Numbered from the stretch's first letter, positions 39,101 to 46,882 are shown. The stretch is 64,000 nucleotides of DNA from Streptosporangiaceae bacterium NEAU-GS5 (GCA_017592665.1 JAGFNW010000001.1:1-64000), one strand, 5' to 3'. The notes: generated from the letters alone by a model not told the origin. Numbers and translations: made by a program.

Positions 39101-39447
39101 AGTGCCTCATCGACGGCATCCTCACCCACAAGGACACGAAGGGTGTCGCCGTTCCTGAGGTGCGGACCGACTACAACCGGTTCGATGACGTGTGGTCCTC
39201 CTCCAACCAGGACGGTCTGTTCGTCCCGTCCGGCTTCACCGGCACCATGCCGAACGGCGACGTGATCGCCCCTGGAAAGACCTTCCTCGACATCCGCTCG
39301 TTCCTCCGGAACGACCCGGACTGGGGCAAGGTCCAGACCTACCTGAGCGGCGGGGCCGCCCCGACGTTCACCTACCACCGATTCTGGGCCCAGGCCGACA
39401 TCGCGATGATGGCCGCCGACTACGGGAACCTGTTCCCGTCCGGCTGA
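36163..39447 (+). CDS. Secreted GH48 cellulase (CBM2-FN3-FN3-FN3-GH48)
   Basis: 1094 residues. Signal peptide (TVVATALASALALVTVSNLPA), CBM2 (residues about 38-140; SCSASYAKSWDNNGGGFGG, ending SSVSCTG), three fibronectin-III repeats of about 95 residues, then a GH48 catalytic domain of about 640 residues starting TYLQEFMTQYNKIKDP. Family signatures: VEAPDHGHETTSEAFSFW, containing the proposed catalytic acid, and YGMHWLIDVDDVYGYG. GH48 enzymes are processive cellobiohydrolases, central in actinomycete cellulose breakdown. Regulated by the CelR site. ATG 36163 is close to GGGAG; a TTG three codons on is an alternative. Confidence 0.97.
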   Translation: MSSLRLTSWRRRLTVVATALASALALVTVSNLPAAHAAVSCSASYAKSWDNNGGGFGGLITVTNSGDPITAWTLTFTFPGNQRIQNGWDGNYTQATGSAVVTVTNASYNGSKGTGATWTTGFNGSYTGTNNNPSSVSCTGTGTGGGTDTQAPTAPSNLAASGTTATSTNLTWTASTDNVGVAGYDILRAPGATGGTFAVVGTSTTPSFAATGLTAGATFRFQVRARDAAGNLSAVSNTVTVTTMGGTDTQAPTAPTNLAASGITTTSITLTWAASTDNVGVTGYDVLRAPGTTGGTFAVVGTATNATFTDTGLTANTTFRYQVRARDAAGNLSAVSNTVTATTSATTDTQAPTTPSGLAASGTTSSSTNLAWTASTDNVGVTGYDILRAPGTTGGTFAVVGTSTTASFTDGSLSASTTYRFQVRAKDAAGNLSAVSNTVTVTTQEGTTNTYLQEFMTQYNKIKDPANGYFSPEGVPYHSVETLMVEAPDHGHETTSEAFSFWMWLEAQFGRATGNWAPFNNSWAITEQFIIPTAAGQPGAQAQYNASDPADFAPERPQPSQYPVTLNASVVDGNDPLAGELQTTYGNRLMYGMHWLIDVDDVYGYGTGRGASLSECGDNTKRVTYINTYQRGPQESVWETIPHPSCETQRFGQSGQGFPPLFISGSAAAQWRYTDAPDADARAVQAAYWALTWATAQGNQSQVSASVAKAAKMGDFLRYSFYDKYFKNPGCTSQSCTPGSGKSSSSSMLTWYYAWGGDLQNQWAWRIGSSSWHQGYQNPLAAWALSTAGPTALRPQSPTAGADWATSLTRQLDAYLWLQSAEGAIAGGATNSFNGDYSAPPAGTPTFFGWSYDFQPVFHDPPSNRWFGFQAWSLERVAEYYWVTNDAKAKAILDKWTAWAIGQTTCSTTTGTYTFPSDMNWSGAPAGNYSGAAGGPPANPGLHVTVTSTTNDVGVGAAYARLLSWYAAKSGSTTAKATAKCLIDGILTHKDTKGVAVPEVRTDYNRFDDVWSSSNQDGLFVPSGFTGTMPNGDVIAPGKTFLDIRSFLRNDPDWGKVQTYLSGGAAPTFTYHRFWAQADIAMMAADYGNLFPSG
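36599..37500 (+). repeat. Three tandem fibronectin-III repeats in the GH48 gene
   Basis: Three units of about 300 bases (roughly 36599-36896, 36897-37199 and 37200-37500) encode FN3 domains sharing WTASTDNVGV, GYDILRAPG and RARDAAGNLSAVSNT motifs. A fourth, similar unit is in the mannanase gene (about 40549-40850). This indicates domain duplication and exchange between the two cellulase-type genes. Confidence 0.9.
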
Positions 39448-39470
39448 CCTGAGCTGATCTGAGCCCCTGA

Positions 39471-39504
39471 GGGCCTGCGCGGGGATCTCTCCCCGCGCAG
39501 GCCC
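39471..39504 (+). terminator. Intrinsic terminator after the GH48 gene
   Basis: Perfect 15-base arms, GGGCCTGCGCGGGGA and TCCCCGCGCAGGCCC, with loop TCTC, starting 24 bases after the GH48 stop and followed by a short pyrimidine tract. It suggests GH48 and the mannanase are separate transcription units. Confidence 0.88.
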
Positions 39505-39521
39505 CCTTCTAGGCCGAGCAC

Positions 39522-39533
39522 TTAACCGGTTAA
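39522..39533 (+). promoter_or_regulatory. 12-base palindrome upstream of the mannanase gene
   Basis: TTAACCGGTTAA lies just before the AAAGG ribosome site and 14 bases before the ATG. LacI-type regulators often bind CCGG-centred palindromes of this kind, so a sugar-responsive repressor other than CelR may control the mannanase. Only one copy was seen. Confidence 0.5.
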
Positions 39534-39546
39534 TGAAAGGTGCATC

Positions 39547-41169
39547 ATGAAAGGAAGACTGGCCCTGGTCGTGGCGGCGATGCTGTCGCTGCTGACCTCC
39601 ATGCTCGTCGCCGGGCAGCAGCCGGCGAGCGCGGCCGTGGGCCTGCACATCAGCGGCCGCAACATCGTCGAGGCCAACGGCAGCAACTTCATCCTGCGCG
39701 GCACCAGCCACGCGCACACCTGGTTCTCGAGCCAGACCAGCTCGATCGCCAACATCAAGGCCAAGGGCGCCAACGTGGTGCGCATCGTGCTGAGCGGCGG
39801 CCGGTGGCAGCCCGCCAACTCCGCCAGCGACGTCGCCAACGTCATCAGCCTGTGCAAGGCGGCCAAGCTGATCTGCGTACTGGAAGACCACGACACGACC
39901 GGCTTCGGCGAGCAGAGCGGCGCCATCTCCCTCGACTCCGCCGTCAACTACTGGCTGAGCCTGCAGAGCGTCCTGACCGGCCAGGAGAACTACGTCATCA
40001 TCAACATCGGCAACGAGCCCTTCGGCAACAACGCCGTGACGCCGAACTGGACCCAGGCCACGAGCAGCGCCATCACCCGGCTGCGCAGCGCCGGCTTCCA
40101 GCACCTGCTGATGGTCGACGCCCCCAACTGGGGCCAGGACTGGCAGTTCCAGATGCGCGACAACGCCGCGAGCGTGTTCAGCGCCGACCCGCAGCGAAAC
40201 ACCGTCTTCTCGGTCCACATGTACGGCGTGTTCGACACGGCGGCCGAGATCAACGCGTACTACGACGCCTTCCAGACGGCCGGGCTGCCGCTGGTGGTCG
40301 GCGAGTTCGGCTTCATGCACTCGGACGGCAACCCCGACGAGGACACGATCATGGGCCAGGCGCAGGCCCGGGGCATCGGCTACATGGGCTGGTCGTGGAG
40401 CGGCAACGGCGGCGGCGTCGAATACCTCGACCAGGTCACCAACTTCGACCCCAACCAGCTCACCTCGTGGGGCACGCGACTGTTCAACGGCGCGAACGGC
40501 GTGGCCACCACCGCGCGTGAGGCCACCATCTTCGGCGGTGGTACCCCTGACACCACCGCCCCGACCACGCCCACCGGCCTGACCGCGTCCGGGACCACCG
40601 CCACCGGCACCACGCTGTCGTGGACCGCGTCGACCGACAACGTCGCCGTCACCGGCTACGACATCCTCCGCGCCCCCGGCGCCTCCGGCGGGACCTTCGC
40701 CCAGGTCGGCGCCTCCACCACGACCTCCTTCACCAACACCGGCCTGACCGCGAGCACCACGTACCGCTACCAGGTGCGGGCACGCGACGCGGCCGGCAAC
40801 ACCTCGGCCGTCTCCAACACCGCTTCCGTCACCACGTCGTCCGGCGGCGGCACCGGAGCCTGTACGGCGGTTCCGACCGTGCAGTCGCAGTGGCAGACCG
40901 GCTACGTGATCCAGCCGATGACCATCATCAACACCAGCACGTCCACGATCACCAGCTGGACGGTCACCTTCACGCTCCCGGCCGGCCACGCGCTGACCGG
41001 ATCCTGGAACGCCACGGTCACCACCAGCGGCCAGACCGTGACCGCCAAGAGCGTCGGCCACAACGGCACGCTCGCTCCTGGAGCCAGCACGACCAGCTTC
41101 GGATTCCAGGCCAGCCGTCCCAGCGGCAACACCTCGCTGCCGTCCGGATATACCTGCACGACCCCGTAA
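39547..41169 (+). CDS. Secreted GH5 endo-beta-1,4-mannanase (GH5-FN3-CBM2)
   Basis: 540 residues. Signal peptide (VVAAMLSLLTSMLVAGQQPASA), then a GH5 domain of the bacterial mannanase type: GLHISGRNIVEANGSNFI, RGTSHAHTWF, acid/base Glu in NIGNEPFGNNAV and nucleophile Glu in LVVGEFGFMHSDGN. One FN3 domain and a C-terminal CBM2 (CTAVPTVQSQWQTGYVIQ to YTCTTP) follow. It cuts mannan and glucomannan while tethered to cellulose. RBS AAAGG. Separated from GH48 by a terminator. Confidence 0.93.
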   Translation: MKGRLALVVAAMLSLLTSMLVAGQQPASAAVGLHISGRNIVEANGSNFILRGTSHAHTWFSSQTSSIANIKAKGANVVRIVLSGGRWQPANSASDVANVISLCKAAKLICVLEDHDTTGFGEQSGAISLDSAVNYWLSLQSVLTGQENYVIINIGNEPFGNNAVTPNWTQATSSAITRLRSAGFQHLLMVDAPNWGQDWQFQMRDNAASVFSADPQRNTVFSVHMYGVFDTAAEINAYYDAFQTAGLPLVVGEFGFMHSDGNPDEDTIMGQAQARGIGYMGWSWSGNGGGVEYLDQVTNFDPNQLTSWGTRLFNGANGVATTAREATIFGGGTPDTTAPTTPTGLTASGTTATGTTLSWTASTDNVAVTGYDILRAPGASGGTFAQVGASTTTSFTNTGLTASTTYRYQVRARDAAGNTSAVSNTASVTTSSGGGTGACTAVPTVQSQWQTGYVIQPMTIINTSTSTITSWTVTFTLPAGHALTGSWNATVTTSGQTVTAKSVGHNGTLAPGASTTSFGFQASRPSGNTSLPSGYTCTTP

Positions 41170-41182
41170 CCACTTCGTTATC

Positions 41183-41215
41183 CGGCTCCCGTCCCTGGTC
41201 AGGGCACGGGAGCCG
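41183..41215 (+). terminator. Terminator after the mannanase gene
   Basis: Arms CGGCTCCCGT and ACGGGAGCCG with an inner CCTG/CAGG stem, starting 14 bases after the stop codon. It ends the cellulase region. Confidence 0.85.
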
Positions 41216-41335
41216 ACTCATTTGCAAGATCTGGGATTCGGAGCAATCCGGGGATGGGGCGGTGGCGAATAGGGGGTCGAGGACTCCGGCCGGGACCTCT
41301 CGCCTCTGACAATCTCCAGACCGAAGGACGACGAC

Positions 41336-42730
41336 ATGGAGCTCCGGATCAACCGGCGATCCCTGATCGCGCTGGGTGTCGCGGGGGCTTTGACCGCCTC
41401 CTCGTTCGCCCTCCTGCGCCCGCACACCACCAACGCGTCCTCGCACCGCGAGGCCCCGCTGATCGCCGGAGACCCGCGTAACGACAACACCGACGTCTAC
41501 GCGTTCGTCAGCCCCGACAAGCCCGACACCGTGACCCTCCTGGCCAACTTCATCCCGTTCCAGGAGCCCAACGGCGGCCCGAACTTCTACAGCTTCGACA
41601 CCAACTCCCGCTACAACATCAAGATCGACAACAACGGCGACGCCAAGGCCGACGTCACCTACCAGTGGGAGTTCAAGAACGTCGACAAGCGCGGGAACAG
41701 CACGTTCCTGTACAACAACGGCCCGGTCACCTCGCTGAACGACGCCAACCTGCTGTTCAAGCAGACCTACACGCTGAAGAAGATCACCCACAAGGGCACC
41801 ACCACGCTGATCAAGAACGCCACCGCGGCCCCCAGCAACGTCGGCCCGGCCTCGATCCCCAACTACGGCACGCTGCGCAACCAGGCCATCGTGGGCCTGA
41901 AGGGCGGCGGCAAGGCGTTCGTCGGCCAGTCCGACGAGGCCTTCTTCGTCGACCTCCGCGTCTTCGACCTGCTGTACGGCGGCAACCTCTCCGAGGTCGG
42001 CCAGGACAGCACCAAGGGCTACAACGTCAGCACCCTGGCCATCCAGGTGCCCAAGTCGGCCGTCGCGCTCAAGGGCAACGAGAAGCGCAACCCGGTCGTC
42101 GGCATCTGGTCCACCGTCGACAAGTGGAGCCCGAAGGGCTACGTCCAGGTCTCGCGCCTGGGCAACCCGCTGGTCAACGAGGCCGTCGTGCCGGCCGCTC
42201 TGAAGGACGCCTTCAACTCCATCGGCCCGGACAAGGACGCCGGCATCCCGGCCGTCGTCAAGCGGGTCACCAACCCCGAGGTGCCGCAGCTCATCGAGTC
42301 CATCTACGGCGTGAAGGCGCCCAAGACCCCGCGTAACGACCTGGTCGAGATCTTCCTGACCGGCATCGCCAAGGGCAACGGCCCGATCGCGGCCGACCTC
42401 AACTCGCAGACCCTCAACAAGGACGCCGGCAAGCTGCGTCCCTCCGAGATGCTGCGGCTCAACCTGACCGTGCCGGTGACCAAGAGCCCGAACCGGCTCG
42501 GCGTGCTCGCCGGCGACCTGCAGGGCTTCCCGAACGGCCGCCGCCTCGGCGACGACGTCCTGGACATCGCACTGCAGGCCCTCGAAGGCGCCGCCCTGAC
42601 CGGCAAGCTCGTCCCGGCCCTGGCCGCGGGCGACAAGGTCGACTTCAACGACAAGGCCTTCGGGACGACGTTCCCCTACATCCCACTCCCCAGCAACACC
42701 GGCGTCAACCAAGCCTCCAACGGCTCCTGA
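41336..42730 (+). CDS. DUF4331 secreted or membrane-anchored protein
   Basis: 464 residues. A short N-terminal signal-like helix (SLIALGVAGALTASSFALL), then DUF4331 with the recurring SSHREAPLIAGDPRNDNTDVYAF and later GRRLGDDVLDIALQAL. The domain is a beta-rich fold of unknown function, often near metal or electron-transfer genes. It is the first gene of a likely set with TPR and NicO-like genes at 42967-45821, separated from them by a repeat-rich 236-base gap. A GAAGGA ribosome site precedes the ATG. No enzymatic residues recognised. Confidence 0.85.
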   Translation: MELRINRRSLIALGVAGALTASSFALLRPHTTNASSHREAPLIAGDPRNDNTDVYAFVSPDKPDTVTLLANFIPFQEPNGGPNFYSFDTNSRYNIKIDNNGDAKADVTYQWEFKNVDKRGNSTFLYNNGPVTSLNDANLLFKQTYTLKKITHKGTTTLIKNATAAPSNVGPASIPNYGTLRNQAIVGLKGGGKAFVGQSDEAFFVDLRVFDLLYGGNLSEVGQDSTKGYNVSTLAIQVPKSAVALKGNEKRNPVVGIWSTVDKWSPKGYVQVSRLGNPLVNEAVVPAALKDAFNSIGPDKDAGIPAVVKRVTNPEVPQLIESIYGVKAPKTPRNDLVEIFLTGIAKGNGPIAADLNSQTLNKDAGKLRPSEMLRLNLTVPVTKSPNRLGVLAGDLQGFPNGRRLGDDVLDIALQALEGAALTGKLVPALAAGDKVDFNDKAFGTTFPYIPLPSNTGVNQASNGS

Positions 42731-42743
42731 CCCCACCCCCCGC

Positions 42744-42931
42744 GTGATCTTGCAGGAATTCCCTTCCTGCAGGTCACCGGGTCGGTGATCTTGCACTAAC
42801 TCCCTCCTCGCAGGTCCCAGCGTTGGTGATCATGCAACCCCAGGATAACCAACGCGCCGGGAAGGGCGTGGGGGGAAAGTGCAAGATCACGAAGGCGGGG
42901 AGCTGGGGCGGGGGAAAACCTGCAAGATCAC
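42744..42931 (+). repeat. Periodic direct and inverted repeats of GTGATCTTGCA
   Basis: GTGATCTTGCA at 42744 and 42785, GTGATCATGCA at 42826, then the complementary TGCAAGATCAC at 42880 and 42921. Spacing is 41 bases within each orientation. The first two 41-base units share most positions beyond the core. A related TGCAAGATC occurs at 41223-41231, ahead of DUF4331. Could be an operator array or an interspersed repeat family. Confidence 0.85.
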
Positions 42932-42966
42932 GCGCGAAGGAAAGAGAGAGAAGGAGGGGGAGGGAA

Positions 42967-44265
42967 ATGGGACGGGTGGGGACGATCGCGGGAGCTCTCG
43001 CGGGGGTGGCTGTGGCGGCGGTGGCGGCTACGGTCATCGCGTCCGCGCTTCCCGCGGACCGACCGGCGACGACCGGGCAGGGCGGCGGGCAGGTGGCGTA
43101 CGGAGCCATCACCCAGCTGGGGACCGCGCCGGACGTGGCCACGGCGGCCAAGCGGCTGCAGGACCGGCTGCACCGGCTGCCGAAAGACCACACCGCGTGG
43201 GCCGAGCTGGGCCTCGCCTATGTGCAGCAAGCCAGGATCACCGCCGATCCGACCTACTATCCCAAGGCCGAACAGGCCGTCGACCGTTCGCTCGCCCTGG
43301 TGCCCGACGACTTCGCCGGCCTCACCGCCGACGCGGCGCTCGCGGCCGGGCGGCACGAGTTCGCCGACGCCGTACGGCTCGCCACCCAGGCCACCAAGGC
43401 AAACCCGTACGGCCCGCTCGCCTTCGGCGTCCTCGCCGACGCGCACACCCAGCTCGGCCAGTACAAAGAGGCCACCCACGCGATCGACCAGATGATGCGG
43501 CTCGCGCCGGGAGTGTCGTCGTTCGCCCGTGCCTCCTACGACGCCGAACTGCACGGCGACCGCGCCACTGCCGCCCGCATGCTCGACTACGCGCTCCGGG
43601 ACGCCTACACCCCGGCCGACATCGCGTTCTGCCGGTTCTACCTCGGCGAGCTCGCGCTGCGCTCCGGCGACACGCCTGCCGCGGCCGACCACTACGCCAA
43701 GGCCGCCGACGCCGACCCGGCCTACATCCCGGCCCTGGCCGGGCAGGCCCGCGCCGCCGCGCTCGACGGGCGCCTCGCCGAGGCCGCCGCCACCTACGAG
43801 ACGGTCACCGAACGGCTCCCGCTCGCGCAGTACCTCGTCGAATACGGCGAGGTCCTGGAACGGCTCGGCCGCGACGCCAGGCCGCAGTGGGCCCTGCTCG
43901 CCGCGCAGCGCGACCTCATGCGCGCCAACGGCGTACGCGACGACCTGACGTGGGCCGAGTTCGAGGCCGACCACGGATCCCCGGCGACCGCCGTCGAATA
44001 CGCGCGCGCCGAGTACGCCCGCCACCCCAACGCCGTCGCCGCGGACGCCCTCGGCTGGGCCCTGCACAAGAACGGCGAAGACCGCGAGGCCCTGCCGTAC
44101 GCCACGAAGGCGACCGCCACCGGCTGGCACAACGCGCTGATCGACTACCACCGCGCGACCATCGAGCGCGCCCTCGGACACGACGCGACGCACTGGTCGA
44201 AGCGCGTCAAGGCCGACAACCCGCACTTCACCCCCACGCTTCCCGCCCTGCAGAGGCCGTCATGA
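42967..44265 (+). CDS. TPR-repeat protein with N-terminal membrane anchor
   Basis: 432 residues. N-terminal helix (TIAGALAGVAVAAVAATVIASA) as an anchor, then tandem tetratricopeptide-type helices (HTAWAELGLAYVQQARI, GPLAFGVLADAHTQLGQYKE, AFCRFYLGELALRSGDTPAA, AYIPALAGQARAAALDGRL). Functionally a scaffold; the family is not named. Start at ATG 42967 with an AGGAGG-rich region upstream; earlier in-frame sequence overlaps the repeat array. Its stop overlaps the NicO-like ATG by four bases, so the two are cotranslated. Confidence 0.85.
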   Translation: MGRVGTIAGALAGVAVAAVAATVIASALPADRPATTGQGGGQVAYGAITQLGTAPDVATAAKRLQDRLHRLPKDHTAWAELGLAYVQQARITADPTYYPKAEQAVDRSLALVPDDFAGLTADAALAAGRHEFADAVRLATQATKANPYGPLAFGVLADAHTQLGQYKEATHAIDQMMRLAPGVSSFARASYDAELHGDRATAARMLDYALRDAYTPADIAFCRFYLGELALRSGDTPAAADHYAKAADADPAYIPALAGQARAAALDGRLAEAAATYETVTERLPLAQYLVEYGEVLERLGRDARPQWALLAAQRDLMRANGVRDDLTWAEFEADHGSPATAVEYARAEYARHPNAVAADALGWALHKNGEDREALPYATKATATGWHNALIDYHRATIERALGHDATHWSKRVKADNPHFTPTLPALQRPS

Positions 44266-45821
44266 TCCTGTCGCACCTACGCCGCCTGGCGGTCACGTCC
44301 GTCGCGCTCGGCCTCGTCGTCGCCGCCTCGGCGCTCGCGCTCGTCCTCGGTCTTCCCGCGGTCGCGCACGCGAGCACGCTGCCGTCGCACCCGCTCGGCA
44401 ACTTCACCGTCAACCACTACAACGGGCTCCGAATCCACCCGGACCACGTCGAGAACCACGCGGTCGTCGACTTCGCCGAACTGCCCACCCTGCAGACCAA
44501 GCCCCAGATCGAGGCCGCGGGACCGGGCTACGCCCAAGCCGAGTGCGCGAAGCTGGCGCAGGCCCAGACGCTCTCCGTGGCCGGGTCGCCGGCCGCCTGG
44601 CAGGTGGCCGGCTCCTCGTTCGCCTACCAGCCGGGCCAGGCCGGGCTCCAGACCGGCCGACTCACCTGCACGCTCAACGCCGATGCGCCGGTCACAGGGG
44701 CGATCGCGTTCACCGACGGGTTCATGGCCGATCGGATCGGCTGGCACGAGATCACCGCGGTCGGCGACGGCGTCCGCCTCGCGGCTTCCGAGATCCCGGC
44801 CGTGAGCGTCAGCGACGAGTTGCGCACCTACCCGGCCGACCTGCTGGCCTCTCCCCTCGACCAGCGTTCGGCGACACTGACCACACTGGGCGCCGGGCCG
44901 GCGGCGCAACCGGAGGCCGGGCAGGGCGCCGGAGCCGGCGGGATCCCGGCCATCGGCGGCGACAGCCTGCCGGGCCCGCTCGGCGAATGGGTGGCCGGGC
45001 TGGACCGGACCTTCGCCGATCTGGTCGGCACCGACTCCCTGACGCTGCCGCTCGGCCTCCTCGCGGTCGGGCTGGCGGTCGCGCTCGGCGCGGGCCATGC
45101 CCTGATCCCCGGCCACGGCAAGACCATCATGGCCGCCTACCTGGCCGGACGCCGTGGCCGCCCGCGCGACGCGCTGATCGTCGGCGCGACCGTGACCCTC
45201 ACCCACACGCTGGGCGTGCTGGTCGTGGGCCTCGCGCTGACCGCGTTCACGGCGCTTGCCGGGGAGTCGGTGCTGCGCTGGCTCGGCCTGGCCAGCGGCC
45301 TGCTTATCACCGCTGTCGGCGCGGGCCTGCTGCGCTCGGCATTCCGGTCCCGTACGCCCCTGACCCACGGACACGGCCATGGACACGGTCACGGGCATGG
45401 ACACGGGCACGGGCATGGACACGGGCATGGTCATGGGCATGGTCATGGACACGTAGCGGTGCTCGATCGTGCCGAGGTCGAACACGAGCACGTTCATGAG
45501 GCGAAGACCGGGCGATCCGGGTTGGTGGGGATGGGGATAGCGGGCGGCTTGGTGCCCAGCCCGTCGGCGCTCATCGTGCTGCTCGGCGCGATCGGCCTCG
45601 GCCGCACGTGGTTCGGCGTCGGCCTGGTGGCCGCGTACGGCCTCGGCATGTCGGCCACGCTCACCGCGACCGGCCTGCTGCTGGTCAAGCTGGCCGGCCG
45701 GTTTGACCGGCTGACCGTGACTCGCGGCGGACGGCTCGCGAAGATCGCGGCCCTGGTCCCGATCGCCACGGCGCTGGCCGTGGTCATCCTCGGCGTGGGC
45801 CTGGCCCTGCGGTCCTTCTAG
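44262..45821 (+). CDS. NicO-family (HoxN/RcnA-like) nickel/cobalt transporter with His-Gly tract
   Basis: 519 residues. Signal or anchor helix, a 220-residue extracytoplasmic beta-domain, then membrane helices with the NicO motifs LGAGHALIPGHGKTIMAAYL and TVTLTHTLGVLVVGLAL, and after the tract MGIAGGLVPSPSALIVLLGA. Fifteen histidines alternate with glycine (45366-45452), then EHEHVHEA, forming a metal-binding loop between helices. Ni or Co transport, direction unclear. ATG 44262 overlaps the TPR gene. The extracytoplasmic N-terminal domain is unusual for NicO. Confidence 0.85.
   Translation: MILSHLRRLAVTSVALGLVVAASALALVLGLPAVAHASTLPSHPLGNFTVNHYNGLRIHPDHVENHAVVDFAELPTLQTKPQIEAAGPGYAQAECAKLAQAQTLSVAGSPAAWQVAGSSFAYQPGQAGLQTGRLTCTLNADAPVTGAIAFTDGFMADRIGWHEITAVGDGVRLAASEIPAVSVSDELRTYPADLLASPLDQRSATLTTLGAGPAAQPEAGQGAGAGGIPAIGGDSLPGPLGEWVAGLDRTFADLVGTDSLTLPLGLLAVGLAVALGAGHALIPGHGKTIMAAYLAGRRGRPRDALIVGATVTLTHTLGVLVVGLALTAFTALAGESVLRWLGLASGLLITAVGAGLLRSAFRSRTPLTHGHGHGHGHGHGHGHGHGHGHGHGHGHGHVAVLDRAEVEHEHVHEAKTGRSGLVGMGIAGGLVPSPSALIVLLGAIGLGRTWFGVGLVAAYGLGMSATLTATGLLLVKLAGRFDRLTVTRGGRLAKIAALVPIATALAVVILGVGLALRSF
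45366..45452 (+). repeat. His-Gly microrepeat in the NicO-like gene
   Basis: 87 bases encode 15 His alternating with 14 Gly using mostly CAC/CAT and GGC/GGA/GGG codons in a 6-base unit. Likely a cytoplasmic metal-binding loop, and prone to length variation. Confidence 0.95.
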
Positions 45822-45827
45822 AAGAGA

Positions 45828-46529
45828 TCAGTCGAGCTCGGGGATGTCGGCGGACTCATAGTCGGCATCCCCGTCTTCGACCCGGCGCAGCTTGATGTCG
45901 TCCACCCACGCCTGCGCGAACCGCCGGATCTCCTTGATCCGGTCTTCTTCGATCCCATAGTCCGCGAAGGCGTCATCCTCGATGAACTCGATGTACTCCA
46001 GCCGTGCGACCAGTTCGCTCATCTCGAACTCGTCGCTGTGGAGCCGCGCGAGCGACTCCAGGCCCCGGAAACTGTACAAGTGTGAGACCGAGGCGATGTC
46101 GATGACGTCACGCGGGACACTGCGACCTACCAGGGCGCGCATTTTGAGGCCGATGGCGTCTTCCAGGGACACCACCCACAGCTCCCCGCAGATCGCTGGA
46201 CGCTGCTGCAACGCCTCACGCATGACGTCGAATTCACAACTCCGCTCGGCGATCGGGTCAATGACCAGGAGGCGCACGTAGCGGTAGTGATTGCCGTCCA
46301 GGATGGTGACGTCGAAGCCCGCCTTCCGGAACGCCTCGGCGCAGCCCTCGGCGACCTCGATGATCGGCCGATCGGCCGCGGTCGCGAAGTCGAGGTCCTT
46401 ACTGGGACGGTCGGTGAATCCATGCGCCTTCATGGCATAGCCGCCGGCCAGCACCAAACCGTATTCCGGGCACACCGGGAGAACCGCATCCAGCAAGCGC
46501 TGCTGAAACGGCGGAAACGTAAGGTTCAC
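45828..46529 (-). CDS. AbiEii-like nucleotidyltransferase (putative toxin)
   Basis: 233 residues. Nucleotidyltransferase motif GLVLAGGYAMKAHGFTDRPS followed by KDLDFATAA, as in AbiEii/AbiGii-type toxins, then LEDAIGLKMRALVGRSVPRDVIDIA. Such enzymes may add nucleotides to RNA or proteins. GTG 46529 overlaps the upstream gene's TGA (GTGA), so the pair is coupled. Whether the partner is an antitoxin is not shown by sequence. The gene is lower in GC than neighbours by eye. It converges on the NicO-like gene with six bases between. Confidence 0.8.
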   Translation of the reverse strand: MNLTFPPFQQRLLDAVLPVCPEYGLVLAGGYAMKAHGFTDRPSKDLDFATAADRPIIEVAEGCAEAFRKAGFDVTILDGNHYRYVRLLVIDPIAERSCEFDVMREALQQRPAICGELWVVSLEDAIGLKMRALVGRSVPRDVIDIASVSHLYSFRGLESLARLHSDEFEMSELVARLEYIEFIEDDAFADYGIEEDRIKEIRRFAQAWVDDIKLRRVEDGDADYESADIPELD

Positions 46530-46882
46530 CGCGGTCCCGTCAGGGCGCTGAACTTCTCCCAGCCACGGCGGTAGCCTGGGCCGAGACCACGCCGCAGGAT
46601 CGGCCAGTCGGCGACCAGGACGTCGGCGTTCAGATAGGCCTCGAAGTCGGCCCGGCCGCCGGTAGTGATGACGATGTTGTACATCAGCAGCCGCTGTGAG
46701 CGCTTGGACAGGTCGAACTCGGTCGTTCCGGACCAGGCGAGGCTGACAGGGAGTGGGACCACACCGATCGCGGGACCGTGCAGATCGCTCAGCGAATCTG
46801 GCACCAGCTCCTCATAACCGGCGGTCCAGGCGGGTAGCTGTGCCGCCGGGGCTTCCATCGGGGAGGTCGTCACGTCCCTCAT
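46526..46882 (-). CDS. Small protein cotranslated with the AbiEii-like gene (possible antitoxin)
   Basis: 118 residues from ATG 46882; no domain recognised. It contains LHGPAIGVVPLPVSLAWSG and ends FEAYLNADVLVADWPILRRG then GWEKFSALTGPR. It overlaps the downstream nucleotidyltransferase by four bases. Position fits an AbiEi-like antitoxin but no winged HTH motif is visible. Start alternatives lie up to 46918; GGGG precedes ATG 46882. Confidence 0.6.
   Translation of the reverse strand: MRDVTTSPMEAPAAQLPAWTAGYEELVPDSLSDLHGPAIGVVPLPVSLAWSGTTEFDLSKRSQRLLMYNIVITTGGRADFEAYLNADVLVADWPILRRGLGPGYRRGWEKFSALTGPR

Noticed and set aside
36304-41061. Long open frame on the minus strand under the GH48 and mannanase genes (about 1585 codons)
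   Set aside because: Antisense frames stay open because of the GC-rich codon usage; its residues are low-complexity (Gly, Arg, Ala, Val) and the plus strand encodes real enzymes.
42744-42931. Possible CRISPR array
   Set aside because: Repeats are 11 bases with 30-base spacers, in two orientations, with no Cas genes and similar spacers, so not a CRISPR.
42823-42966. Extended N-terminus of the TPR gene
   Set aside because: It consists of repeat array and purine-rich ribosome-site sequence, and the membrane anchor starts at ATG 42967.
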